Source: Holophagales bacterium UBA5704 (GTDB taxonomy: Bacteria; Acidobacteriota; Thermoanaerobaculia; Multivoradales; UBA5704). Taken from it: 64,000 nucleotides of DNA. A program made the position numbers and the translations under genes. Numbering within the stretch: the stretch's first letter is position 1; each line of letters begins with the position of its first letter. This document shows, in pieces, positions 16,413-24,942 of this stretch. The DNA lies in the NCBI GenBank assembly GCA_002420005.1, contig DIHE01000138.1, positions 9,492 through 73,491 on the forward strand. The letters are read 5' to 3'. Below the pieces are notes generated by a model that saw nothing but the letters and a program-made list of their open reading frames with translations, had not been told where the DNA came from and ran no database searches.

Positions 16413-17496
16413 GGATGGCCTCCCGGCGTGCGGCGAGATGGCCCGGCGTGCGCCGGGTGGTGAAGGCGAGCATCTCGGCGACGATGCTGAGCGCCACCTG
16501 GCGGGGACCGTCCGCCCCGAGGTCGAGCCCCACCGGGCCGAAGACCCGTTCCTGCTCTGCGGCGGTGGCGCCGATCTCGTGCAACATGGACTCCGTCCGG
16601 GCGCGGGGTCCGAGCACGCCGACGTAGGGGATGTCGGCGGCGAGCAGGCGCCGCACCCAGGCGCGGTCGATCGCCAGGGAGTGGGATTTCACCACGGCGA
16701 GCGTGCGCGCGGCCGGCGGCAGGGCGATCTCCTGGCTGTCCGGCCGGGCGGTGAGCAACGCGACTGCCTGCGGGAAGCCGGCCGGATCGAGCAGCGCCGG
16801 CCGGTGATCCACCAGGGTGACGCGAAACCCCACGTCCGCGGCATAGGCGACGAGCGGCCGGGCGTCCTCCCCGGCACCGCAGACGAGGAGATGCGGCGGC
16901 GGCGGGAGGACCTCGAAGAAGACGGTGCGGCCACCCACCGTTTCGGTCACCGGTTTTCCGGCGGCGAGAAGGACGCGCGCCCGCTCGGCGGCTTCATCGT
17001 CCAGGGCAGGGGAGCCGAGGGAGCCGTGGTGCCTGCCCTCCGGCGCGGCGAGAAGCATCCCGCCGAGGCCGTCGCCCTCGACCACGGTTGCCAGGACAAA
17101 GGGGGCGTCTCCGGCGACCAGCTCGCGCAGGGTCGGGGCGAGACCGGCGAGCGGGCCGGCGGTCGCCGGTTGGATGAAGATGTCGATCGTTCCGTTGCAC
17201 CCGAGCCCGAGGCCCCAGACCATGTCCTCGTCGGAGCCGGTGCTGTAGTGGCGCAGGCTCGGGACCTTGGAGGGGAGCACCTGCTGCCGGGCCACCTCGC
17301 GCACGTCGGCCTCCAGACAGCCACCGCTGACGCTTCCGAGGGTGTCCCCCGAGTCTTCGATGAGGAACTTGGCGCCGGGCCGGCGATAAGCAGAGCCCAC
17401 GACCCGCACCACCGTGGCCAGCGCGGCGCTACGCCCCGCCGCCGTCAGCGCGGCGAGCCGCACCAGCACCTCCGCTGTCTCTTTCCAATGATTCAT
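16405..17496 (-). CDS. coxF: XdhC/CoxF family molybdenum hydroxylase maturation protein
   Basis: 363 residues; the ATG at 17496 has a GGGGGAGG site. The N-terminal XdhC domain shows VRVVGSAYRRPGAKFLI, SVSGGCLEADV and WGLGLGCNGTIDIFI with conserved cysteines. The C-terminal Rossmann domain shows HLLVCGAGEDARPL, VTLVDHRPALL, VVKSHSLAIDRAWVRRLL and YVGVLGPRARTE. Such proteins bind molybdenum cofactor, help its sulfuration and insert it into the large subunit. It is the first gene of the xdhC-mocA-coxG operon and diverges from a sulfatase gene 103 bases away. Confidence 0.9.
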   Translation of the reverse strand: MNHWKETAEVLVRLAALTAAGRSAALATVVRVVGSAYRRPGAKFLIEDSGDTLGSVSGGCLEADVREVARQQVLPSKVPSLRHYSTGSDEDMVWGLGLGCNGTIDIFIQPATAGPLAGLAPTLRELVAGDAPFVLATVVEGDGLGGMLLAAPEGRHHGSLGSPALDDEAAERARVLLAAGKPVTETVGGRTVFFEVLPPPPHLLVCGAGEDARPLVAYAADVGFRVTLVDHRPALLDPAGFPQAVALLTARPDSQEIALPPAARTLAVVKSHSLAIDRAWVRRLLAADIPYVGVLGPRARTESMLHEIGATAAEQERVFGPVGLDLGADGPRQVALSIVAEMLAFTTRRTPGHLAARREAIHV

Positions 17497-17599
17497 GTCC
17501 TCCCCCAGGACGCCGGACAACGATACCTCCTGGACATCGCGGTGACAAGAGATCGTCCGGTCTCTGGTATAGACTGCACGGCCTTTACGGGAGGTCGCC

Positions 17600-19282
17600 A
17601 TGTCAAGGAAACCGAATTTCATGATCATCATCACCGACCAGCAGAGTGCAAGACCTTACTGGCCGGAGCATTGGGAGAAAGAAAACCTCCCGGCCATGCA
17701 GTGGCTCCGCGCCAACGGCATGAGCTTCAACCGCGCCATCACGAATTCCTGCACCTGTTCGCCGGCCCGCGTCACCATGCTCACCGGCCTGTATCCTGCG
17801 CAGCATGGCGTGACCGAGGTCCTGGAGTTCGACAACATCACGCGCATCGTCGAAGACGTGACGGGCGGGCCGGACGCCACCGAAAAGCCGACGCCGCAGC
17901 AGGTCACCCAGGCGCTTTCGCTGAACATCAAGGAGCGCCGGCAGCAGGGCCTGTCTCCGAATCTGCAGAACCTGGGCAAGATCCTGAAGACCGCGGGCTA
18001 CAACGTGGTGTTCAAGGGCAAGTGGCACCTCTCCAAGCCGGCCAACTACGTCGGCAGCCTGGGCCAGAAGTACTGGACCGACGCCGACGTCGACCAGCTG
18101 GCCGAGCGCTGGGGCTTCGACGGCTGGACGATGCCCGATGCGGGCGACAACCTGGCGGTCGAAAACATGGGCGGCGGCGAGGTGCGCAACGACCAGCGCT
18201 TCATCGACGGGCACGGCCAGGCGGCCAAGTACGGCGACAGCATTCCCCTGGAGAAGCGGGAGCACGACAGCGTGCGCCACTTCCTGACCACCTATGACGA
18301 CGACAAGCCTTTCTGTCTCGTCGTCTCCCTGGTCAACCCGCACGACGTGCTGGCCTATCCCGGCACGGCCGCGGGCATGTTGCCGGACGGTACGCCGCTC
18401 TACCAGGCTGCGGGCTACCGCGACGAGGACTTCATGCACCTGCCGATCAACCGGCCGCCCACCTGGAACGAGGACCTGTCGACCAAGCCGCAGGCGCAGA
18501 CGCAGTTCCGCGTGGTGAGCAACCAGGGCGGCGGCATGATCGCCGCCGACGACGAGAAATCCCAGCTCGCCTATTGCCGTTTCTACGCCTACCTCTGCAA
18601 GCACGTCGACCACCAGATCATGGAAGTGATCAAGACTCTCCAGGGAACGAAACACTTCGAGGACACCGTCATCGTCCGCCTGAGCGATCATGGCGACATG
18701 GCGATGGCGCACGGCCTGCAGCGGCAAAAAATGTTCAACGTCTACGAAGAGACCCTGAACGTTCCGTTCATCATCGCGAACCATCCGCTGATCGCGAAGG
18801 GGGAGGAGACCGATGCGCTGGTGAGCCTGATCGACGTCTTGCCGACGCTCTCCAACCTCGCCGGAGTGCCGGACGCGAGCCGCTGGACGTTCAAGGGGCG
18901 GGACCTGACGCCGATCCTCGCCAATCCGCGCGCCGAGGTGCAGGATTACCTGCACTTCACCTACGAGGACCTCTACTTTTTCGTCCCCGCCGCGAGCCAT
19001 ATCCGGGCGATCGTGGAAAAGCGCTGGAAATACGCGGTCTATTACGACGTCCACACGAACGCGCCGTTCGAATACGAGATGTACGACATGGCGGTGCCGC
19101 GCGACCAGCGGGAGGTGGTGAACCTGGCCCACCCGAGCACTCCGGTCTCCCCCGAGATCGCCGCCGAGCGCGAGCGGCTGCACCAGAAGCTCATCCGGGT
19201 CATGGAGACTCTGGGCACCACCCCCACCGGCATCGTCTGGCCGGCGCACTGGGGCGAGCAGAGGAGGGGAGAGGAGGCGTAG
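17600..19282 (+). CDS. Sulfatase (choline-sulfatase/arylsulfatase-like), no signal peptide
   Basis: 560 residues starting MSRKPNFMIIITDQQSARP, the metal-binding start of the sulfatase fold without a signal peptide. SCTCSPARVTMLTGLYPAQHG contains C-x-P-x-R, with C53 the probable formylglycine residue. KGKWHLSK, LVVSLVNPHDV and VIVRLSDHGDMAMAHG supply other active-site residues. The lack of a signal peptide suggests a cytoplasmic enzyme, unlike the exported sulfatase at 12.2 kb. An ATG with GGGAGG 5 bases upstream is used. The substrate is unknown; it could also be a phosphonate monoester hydrolase. Confidence 0.86.
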   Translation: MSRKPNFMIIITDQQSARPYWPEHWEKENLPAMQWLRANGMSFNRAITNSCTCSPARVTMLTGLYPAQHGVTEVLEFDNITRIVEDVTGGPDATEKPTPQQVTQALSLNIKERRQQGLSPNLQNLGKILKTAGYNVVFKGKWHLSKPANYVGSLGQKYWTDADVDQLAERWGFDGWTMPDAGDNLAVENMGGGEVRNDQRFIDGHGQAAKYGDSIPLEKREHDSVRHFLTTYDDDKPFCLVVSLVNPHDVLAYPGTAAGMLPDGTPLYQAAGYRDEDFMHLPINRPPTWNEDLSTKPQAQTQFRVVSNQGGGMIAADDEKSQLAYCRFYAYLCKHVDHQIMEVIKTLQGTKHFEDTVIVRLSDHGDMAMAHGLQRQKMFNVYEETLNVPFIIANHPLIAKGEETDALVSLIDVLPTLSNLAGVPDASRWTFKGRDLTPILANPRAEVQDYLHFTYEDLYFFVPAASHIRAIVEKRWKYAVYYDVHTNAPFEYEMYDMAVPRDQREVVNLAHPSTPVSPEIAAERERLHQKLIRVMETLGTTPTGIVWPAHWGEQRRGEEA

Positions 19283-19322
19283 GCCCCGGGAGCCGGTCGC
19301 CAGCCCCGGGGGGGGCCGGCCC

Positions 19323-19354
19323 TTGGCTGCCTGCTGCGCCCAGCAGGCAGCCAA
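19323..19354. terminator. Bidirectional hairpin between convergent genes
   Basis: A perfect 14-bp stem (TTGGCTGCCTGCTG, loop CGCC, CAGCAGGCAGCCAA) sits 40 bases after the sulfatase stop and 43 bases from the end of the convergent propeller-cytochrome gene. Position and perfect symmetry fit a terminator serving both genes, although it ends in AA/TT rather than a long T-run. Confidence 0.65.
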
Positions 19355-19396
19355 CCTCGCGGGCCACACCTCAACCTCTCCTTGCTCCTGCCTGCC

Positions 19397-22288
19397 TCAA
19401 GGCCGGCTGTCCGGGTCCGCCGGATCTGTGTGGGCGTCTCGCTCGTCTCCGTCCCAGGCGCCGTCCCCGTCGCGGTCTACGCCGGCGCGCTCTCCGGAGC
19501 CGGGTGGCTGGCAGGTGTAGGTCACGGGGCGGCCGTAGTCCGTGGCCAGAGAGCGCAGGGCCGCGGCGGTGACCGGCGCCTGCGCTTGCCGGTCTCTCGC
19601 GAACAGACCCGATCCCAGGTACAGGAAGCCGGCCTCGTCGCCGAAGACCCTGGACTTGGCGACGAGATCACACTCTCCGGCCTCCGCGCGTTGGCGCAGG
19701 AGGTCGATGCGGGCGCTCACCGCCGCGGGGCTCCCTGCCTTGTGGGTGACCTGTTGGCCCACGACCGGTGCCAGGTTGGTGGGAAACGCCAGGAGGAACG
19801 CCTCGATCTGCCGCCGCTGAACGTCCCCGGCGGGGCCATCCGGGATCCCGTTGTTGCCGGGCCCGTTGAAGCTCTCCGAGAAGCTGATCCCATGGGTGAA
19901 CCGGAACACCGAATCGACGCTCCCATCGTGGAGCATGCCGAATCCGCGGACCTGCTCTCCCTTGAAGCTGGTGTCACTGCCGGGAAACCCGGGGTTCTCG
20001 GGATTCCCGAACATTCCGACTTTTTGATAGAGGTTCCGCAGGTGGGGGGTCTTGAAGAGCTGCGGATTGAAGTCGAAGCTCGACAGGCCGGAGGTGCCGA
20101 AGAATCCAGGTTTCGCGGTGCCCGGGTTGGCCGTCGGGTCGATCGTGTGGCAACTGCTGCAGGAGAGGACGTTGACCTCTCCCGCCGCCGTCGGGATCCC
20201 GCAATTGACCGTGTCGAAGAGCCGGCGGCCGGCCTCCTGGTCCGCCGTCAACACGTTGTCGATCCGCCGATTCGGATTCGGTGGATAGGTGAGCTGCAGG
20301 ATGAAGTCGGTGAACGCCTCCATGTCCTCAGGCGGGATGGTCGCATGGCGCCCGAGCAGAGCGGGGAAGGCTCCATTGAACTGGCCGAACGCCGCACGCT
20401 CGTCGAAGGTCCCGCCATCCGGCTGCTCGCTCGGCGCGGCGTTGCCGCCGGTGCGGTCGCCGCGCCAGTGCATCGAGCCATGGCTGGCCATGCCGCGCAG
20501 GCTCTGCGTCGACATCGGGCCTTTCATCGGGTGGAAGATGGGCTCCATGGGCTGACCCGTGACCAGATTGAGCAGGAGGCTGATGAAGGGACCGGGGTTG
20601 TCGATCACCTCCTCGTCGGGGTTGCCGAGATCCCACGTCAGGCTGTCGAAATCGCCGAATGCGTGACAGCTCGCGCAAGAGGAGTCGCCGTGGCTCGACG
20701 AGAATCTGGCGTCGTAGAGGAACCGGCGGCCGGTGACGATACTCGGCGGCTCCGGGTTGTGCATCAGGACGTGCTCCGTCTCCTCCCGCCGGCTGGTGTC
20801 GAGAACCGAGATCCCGTTGTCGAACCGGGTCATCACATAGAGCTGCCCGCGCTCCTCGTCGAGGATCAGGCCGGTGGGGCCGCCGCCGCTCACCGGGATG
20901 TGGCTCGCGGCGCTCGGCACGAAGGTGTTCGTTTCGAGCTGCGCCGTGGAGAAGACCCCCACTTTGCCGGATCCCAGGGCTGCGACGTAGAGGGTCGCGC
21001 CATTGCCGCTCACCGCCATGCCCTGGGGCAATGCGAGGGAGCGATCGTTCTCGGCGTTCGGGAGCGGCGCGCAGCAGCTGCTGTAGTCGATGTGCTTGTT
21101 CAGGTGCCGCGCCGCGACGCCGCCACCTGGCGCGAGCACGGTGATCCGGCTCTCGTGCAGATGGCCGCGCAGGCTGTGCCCGGCGAAGGTGCCGGGGCCT
21201 TCGAACCGCGCGGTGTTGTTCGCCTCGGTGTTGGCGACATAAACCTTTCCGTTCACGGGATTGACGGCCATCGTGTACAGGACGGTGCCGACACCCTGGA
21301 AGAAGCCGCCTGCTCCCGGCATCTGGCGCGGCGGGTTGGCCATGGCGTCGAGCACGAACACGTCCTTGTCGGGCAGCGAGAACCTCACGTACGGGTCGCG
21401 GGTGCGGCCGAGCGCGTCGACCCAGTGCGAGCCGTTCCACTGGACGATGGCCCCGATCTCGGGCGCCGGGCGGCCTGCGTAATTGGTCACCGGCCCCGGG
21501 GCGCCATCCGGCCCGAAGCCGTCCGGGAGCGCCGCCTCGCCGACGATGGTGGTCCGGTTGCCGGTGTGGAAGCCGGCGGCGTACACCCGGGAGCCGTCCG
21601 GCGTCACCGCGAGGGCGCGCGGCGTATCCGTGAAGAGGGTCACGATCGTCAGCGGCGTGCCGCCCAGCCCGTTGCCCAGCCCGTTCGCGTCGAACACCCA
21701 GACATCCGCGCGCCCCACGCCCGGCGTCGTGAGCTGTGGATCGAACGGGAGGTTCTGGCCGCGATGGGCCGTGGTGATGAAGGCCCGCCTGCGCCCTGGT
21801 CCGGCAAACACGATGTCGCGCGGCTCGTCGCCGACGAGGAGCGTCCGCTCGACCCGCCCGCCCGTCTCGTCGTCGTCATCGAGCTCCACGATGCTCACGC
21901 TGTCGGAGAGGTGGTTGACCACCCAGATCTCGCGATTCGTCCGTGCCGCGACGGCGACCGGCTCGAGGCCCACCGGGATGGAGGCGGTGTGGGTGAGCCG
22001 CCTCCCCTGGATGCGGAAGATTTCGAGCCGGTTGTCGGGCGTGTTGACGGCGAACAGGTGCCGTTTGTCCGGAGACAGGGCGAGCGGACGCACCTGCCCG
22101 CTCTCGAAGAGCGTGTACGAGGGCGAGGTCGCGGCGGAGCGGTGGGATCGGAGGCCGGCCACCGGTTCCGCCGACGCCTCGGAAGGACGGCCCGCGCCGG
22201 GAACGAAAAAGAGCACTGGCAGGAATGTAAGGGCCGCGAAGGCCATGAGCGACACCATCCAACGACGGGTAGAATGTTTTGGACGCAT
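19397..22288 (-). CDS. Exported beta-propeller protein with di-heme cytochrome c peroxidase-like domain
   Basis: 963 residues; the ATG at 22288 follows AAGGAGGAGAGG. A signal/anchor segment (WMVSLMAFAALTFLPVLFFV) is followed by a YVTN/Nhl-type propeller (about residues 60-520) with repeats such as RPLALSPDKRHLFAVNT, PRALAVTPDGSRVYAAG and LYTMAVNPVNGKVYVANT. Then come two CxxCH heme sites, CASCH (about 537) and CSSCH (about 709), in a MauG/cytochrome-c-peroxidase-like setting (MSTQSLRGM, FKTPHLRNLYQK, FGMLHDGS). The tail has a Ca-binding-like DRDGDGAWDGDE. It probably does periplasmic or surface redox chemistry; partner and substrate are unknown. Confidence 0.83.
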   Translation of the reverse strand: MRPKHSTRRWMVSLMAFAALTFLPVLFFVPGAGRPSEASAEPVAGLRSHRSAATSPSYTLFESGQVRPLALSPDKRHLFAVNTPDNRLEIFRIQGRRLTHTASIPVGLEPVAVAARTNREIWVVNHLSDSVSIVELDDDDETGGRVERTLLVGDEPRDIVFAGPGRRRAFITTAHRGQNLPFDPQLTTPGVGRADVWVFDANGLGNGLGGTPLTIVTLFTDTPRALAVTPDGSRVYAAGFHTGNRTTIVGEAALPDGFGPDGAPGPVTNYAGRPAPEIGAIVQWNGSHWVDALGRTRDPYVRFSLPDKDVFVLDAMANPPRQMPGAGGFFQGVGTVLYTMAVNPVNGKVYVANTEANNTARFEGPGTFAGHSLRGHLHESRITVLAPGGGVAARHLNKHIDYSSCCAPLPNAENDRSLALPQGMAVSGNGATLYVAALGSGKVGVFSTAQLETNTFVPSAASHIPVSGGGPTGLILDEERGQLYVMTRFDNGISVLDTSRREETEHVLMHNPEPPSIVTGRRFLYDARFSSSHGDSSCASCHAFGDFDSLTWDLGNPDEEVIDNPGPFISLLLNLVTGQPMEPIFHPMKGPMSTQSLRGMASHGSMHWRGDRTGGNAAPSEQPDGGTFDERAAFGQFNGAFPALLGRHATIPPEDMEAFTDFILQLTYPPNPNRRIDNVLTADQEAGRRLFDTVNCGIPTAAGEVNVLSCSSCHTIDPTANPGTAKPGFFGTSGLSSFDFNPQLFKTPHLRNLYQKVGMFGNPENPGFPGSDTSFKGEQVRGFGMLHDGSVDSVFRFTHGISFSESFNGPGNNGIPDGPAGDVQRRQIEAFLLAFPTNLAPVVGQQVTHKAGSPAAVSARIDLLRQRAEAGECDLVAKSRVFGDEAGFLYLGSGLFARDRQAQAPVTAAALRSLATDYGRPVTYTCQPPGSGERAGVDRDGDGAWDGDERDAHTDPADPDSRP

Positions 22289-22445
22289 TGCGATCCTCTC
22301 CTCCTTGGTCTTTCCGTGCTCGCTGTTGATACGCGCTTCTGCTTCCACTTGACCCAGAACGTACTGGAGGGCGCGGTTCACTCACCTGGCGGGCATCCCG
22401 GCGGAGGCCCCCTGGCAGGAGCCGCCTTGATAGACTCCCCCCGCC

Positions 22446-23729
22446 ATGACCGCCGCCTCCTTCTCTCCGGACGCCGACGTTCTCGTGATCGGCGGTGGCC
22501 CTGCCGGGGCGACCGCCGCTCTCGTTCTGGCGCGGGCGGGGCTGCGGGTCCGGCTACTCGAACGGGAACCGTTTCCGCGCTTCCACGTCGGGGAATCGCT
22601 TCTGCCGCGCAACATGGCCTTGTTCCAGGAGCTCGGGCTGCTCGATGCGCTCGCCGGCGTGCCGCGGGTGCGCAAGCTGGGGGCCGAATTCGTTCTGGGC
22701 CATGGGCAGGACCCGGGGCTCTTTCCCTTCACCATGGGGATGCTGCCCGGCCCTTCCGAGTCCTTCAACCTCGAACGTGGGCCGTTCGACACCATGCTGC
22801 TCGACGAAGCCCGCAAGGCCGGTGTGGAGGTGGCGGAGGGGACCGTCCTCAAGAAGATCCTCCGCCTTGAAGAAGGGCGCGTCGAGATCCTCACCGAGAC
22901 GGGTGCGACTCTGAGCGGCCGCGTTCTCGTCGATGCGAGCGGCCAGTCGACCCTCCTCGGCAAACACCTCGGACTGCGCCGGACCCTGCCGGACCTCAAG
23001 AAGGTCGCCTACTTCGGCCACTTCGAGAACGTCCGGCGCCGGCCGGGCGACGAGGGGGGCTACATCGTCATCGTCATGGCGGACGAGGGCTGGTTCTGGT
23101 CGATCCCGCTCAATGAGACGAAGACCAGCATCGGCCTGGTGATGGGGATGGATCAGGCGAAGAGCCTGGGGATTCCACCGGACCAGATCCTCGCCTGGGC
23201 GATCGAGCGGTGTCCCACGCTACGGGAGCGCACGGCCGCCGCCGTCTTTCCCGCCGAGACCCACGTGATCGCCGACTTCAGCTACCGCTGTGCGCCGTAC
23301 GCAGGCCCCGGGTACTTCCTGGTGGGCGATGCCGCCGCGTTCGTCGATCCGATCTTTTCCACCGGTGTCTGCATGGGCATGATGACCGCCGCCGAAGCCG
23401 CCCGGGGCATCCTCTCCCTCCTGCGGGGAGAGGAGAGCCCGGCGCGGGTGCGGCGGCGGTACCGGCGGTATGTGGACGACAGCACGGGCATCTTCTTTCG
23501 CCTGATCCGCCTGTACTATCACCATTCCTTCCGCGAGCTGTTCCTGAACGGGCAAGGCCCGCTCAAGGTCCACCGCGCCACCATGTCGATCCTCGCCGGC
23601 CACGTCTTCCCGCGGCCACCCTTCGCCCTGCGTTGGCGTATCCGCCTGCTCGACCTCCTCGTGCGGCTCAACCGCCACGTGCAGCTCGTCCCGGCGCGCG
23701 AGCGGTTTTCGCTGGTTGGTCAAAAATAG
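22446..23729 (+). CDS. FAD-dependent halogenase-family monooxygenase
   Basis: 427 residues with the FAD-binding GGGPAGATAALVLARAG loop (residues 16-32). FPRFHVGESLLP is the start motif of tryptophan-halogenase-like and geranylgeranyl-reductase-like proteins. The sequence also has GWFWSIP (about residues 216-222), matching the WxWxIP signature of flavin-dependent halogenases, and VGDAAAFVDPIFSTGVCMGM, matching FxDPxFSxG. These features favour the halogenase branch, where the isoalloxazine gives HOCl to a substrate. The halogenase lysine cannot be placed with certainty. A flavin reductase is not visible nearby. It ends 10 bases inside the convergent amidinotransferase gene. Confidence 0.78.
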   Translation: MTAASFSPDADVLVIGGGPAGATAALVLARAGLRVRLLEREPFPRFHVGESLLPRNMALFQELGLLDALAGVPRVRKLGAEFVLGHGQDPGLFPFTMGMLPGPSESFNLERGPFDTMLLDEARKAGVEVAEGTVLKKILRLEEGRVEILTETGATLSGRVLVDASGQSTLLGKHLGLRRTLPDLKKVAYFGHFENVRRRPGDEGGYIVIVMADEGWFWSIPLNETKTSIGLVMGMDQAKSLGIPPDQILAWAIERCPTLRERTAAAVFPAETHVIADFSYRCAPYAGPGYFLVGDAAAFVDPIFSTGVCMGMMTAAEAARGILSLLRGEESPARVRRRYRRYVDDSTGIFFRLIRLYYHHSFRELFLNGQGPLKVHRATMSILAGHVFPRPPFALRWRIRLLDLLVRLNRHVQLVPARERFSLVGQK

Positions 23730-24802
23730 GACGCCGCGTCTCCCCGCCGCCGCACATCGAGCGTGGCGCAGTGGAAGGAACCGCCGAACGCATAGAAGTT
23801 GGTGAAGTTGCAGGAGATGGGTTTGAACCCCCAGTCGCGGAGCTTCTGGATCAGCTCGTGCTCCTGGCGCTCGACGATGACCCGCTCCTCGTCGAGCATC
23901 AGGAGATTCATGCTCACCCAGCGGCTGCTCATGTAGAGCGGGTGGGTGACGGAGAAGGCGGGAGGCGGTGCGGCGAGGACGTCCCAGGTGCGAAAGATGT
24001 CGGGCACCGTGGGCACACGCTCCGGATTGATGAGGAGCTTGCCCGGTGCGAGCGGCATCAGCGAGGCATCGATGTGCATGGGATGAGAGTCCCGCAGGGT
24101 GATCTCGTGAATACGGTAGGGGGCGCCGAGATGGCGGCGGAGCCACTCGATGCCGAAGGCGTTGGTCACATGGCTGCGCTGCACGACCAGGTCGTAGCCG
24201 AAGCGCAGGAAGTCGGCGGCGTCGAAGGTGGGCTCGTATTCGGTGATGATCGACTCGAACCTGTCAGGGTCCTCGATGTCTTCGGAGGGCTGTGTGTAGA
24301 GGGCATCGCTCAGTTCGGGGGAGGGAGCGGCGGTCCAGCGTGCACCGCGCCGGAAGTACTCCTTGAGCAGGGGGCGGAAGGAATGGACCTCGAAGTGACG
24401 GCTTCGCCAGGCCAGGGGGGTTTCGATGATTTCATCCCCCACGACGAGCAGCAGGTCGCGGGGCATGGCTGCATACAGTCCGGTGCTTTCCCATTGCGGA
24501 GTGCCATAGCGCCGGGTGAAGTCGTGGCCTTCGGGCCGCTGGACGGTGACTCCTTCGCCCTGAAGGATGTGAACGAATTCATCGAGGTCGCGGCGGGCGG
24601 CTGCGATGCGTTCGGCGGGGAAAGGGCGTCCCGCATTCGTTTGGAAGAACGCTTTCTGGTCGGACGGCACCGTGGCTTCGAGCGCGTCCGACCAGGGAGG
24701 GACGGCGGCGCCATCGACGACGCCCACGATCACCTCCTCGAGGGGGTCCCACTCATTGTGCGAGCACACAGGAGAAGGACTCGAAGCGACAGGAGAATTC
24801 AT
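23720..24802 (-). CDS. Amidinotransferase (glycine amidinotransferase-like)
   Basis: 360 residues of the arginine deiminase superfamily: CSHNEWDPLEEVIVGVVDG start, EPTFDAADFLRFGYDLVVQRS (aspartate), HPMHIDASLMPL (histidine), and the nucleophile C345 in AFGGSFHCATLDVRR near the end. Length and motifs fit AGAT/StrB1-type enzymes that move the amidino group from arginine to an amine, making guanidinoacetate or a natural-product guanidine. The acceptor is not predictable. An AGGAG lies 5 bases before the ATG. Nothing else of a biosynthetic cluster is next to it except the convergent flavoprotein. Confidence 0.87.
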   Translation of the reverse strand: MNSPVASSPSPVCSHNEWDPLEEVIVGVVDGAAVPPWSDALEATVPSDQKAFFQTNAGRPFPAERIAAARRDLDEFVHILQGEGVTVQRPEGHDFTRRYGTPQWESTGLYAAMPRDLLLVVGDEIIETPLAWRSRHFEVHSFRPLLKEYFRRGARWTAAPSPELSDALYTQPSEDIEDPDRFESIITEYEPTFDAADFLRFGYDLVVQRSHVTNAFGIEWLRRHLGAPYRIHEITLRDSHPMHIDASLMPLAPGKLLINPERVPTVPDIFRTWDVLAAPPPAFSVTHPLYMSSRWVSMNLLMLDEERVIVERQEHELIQKLRDWGFKPISCNFTNFYAFGGSFHCATLDVRRRGDAASYF

Positions 24803-24942
24803 ACGTTTGCCCTCTTTGGGTTCACTTTGGCGTCAGCGTTGCCGATTTTAAGAAAGCCGAAGACGCAGTCTGTCGGCCTGACATGGGCCGGCATTCTACA
24901 ACCGACAACGTTGGAAGCCGTCGCGAACAAGGGCCGGAGGGC

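Noticed and set aside
17542..17573. Possible promoter (GTGACA and TATAGA) before the sulfatase at 17600
   Set aside because: The spacing is 20 bases, too long for a sigma-70 promoter; the boxes could be chance.
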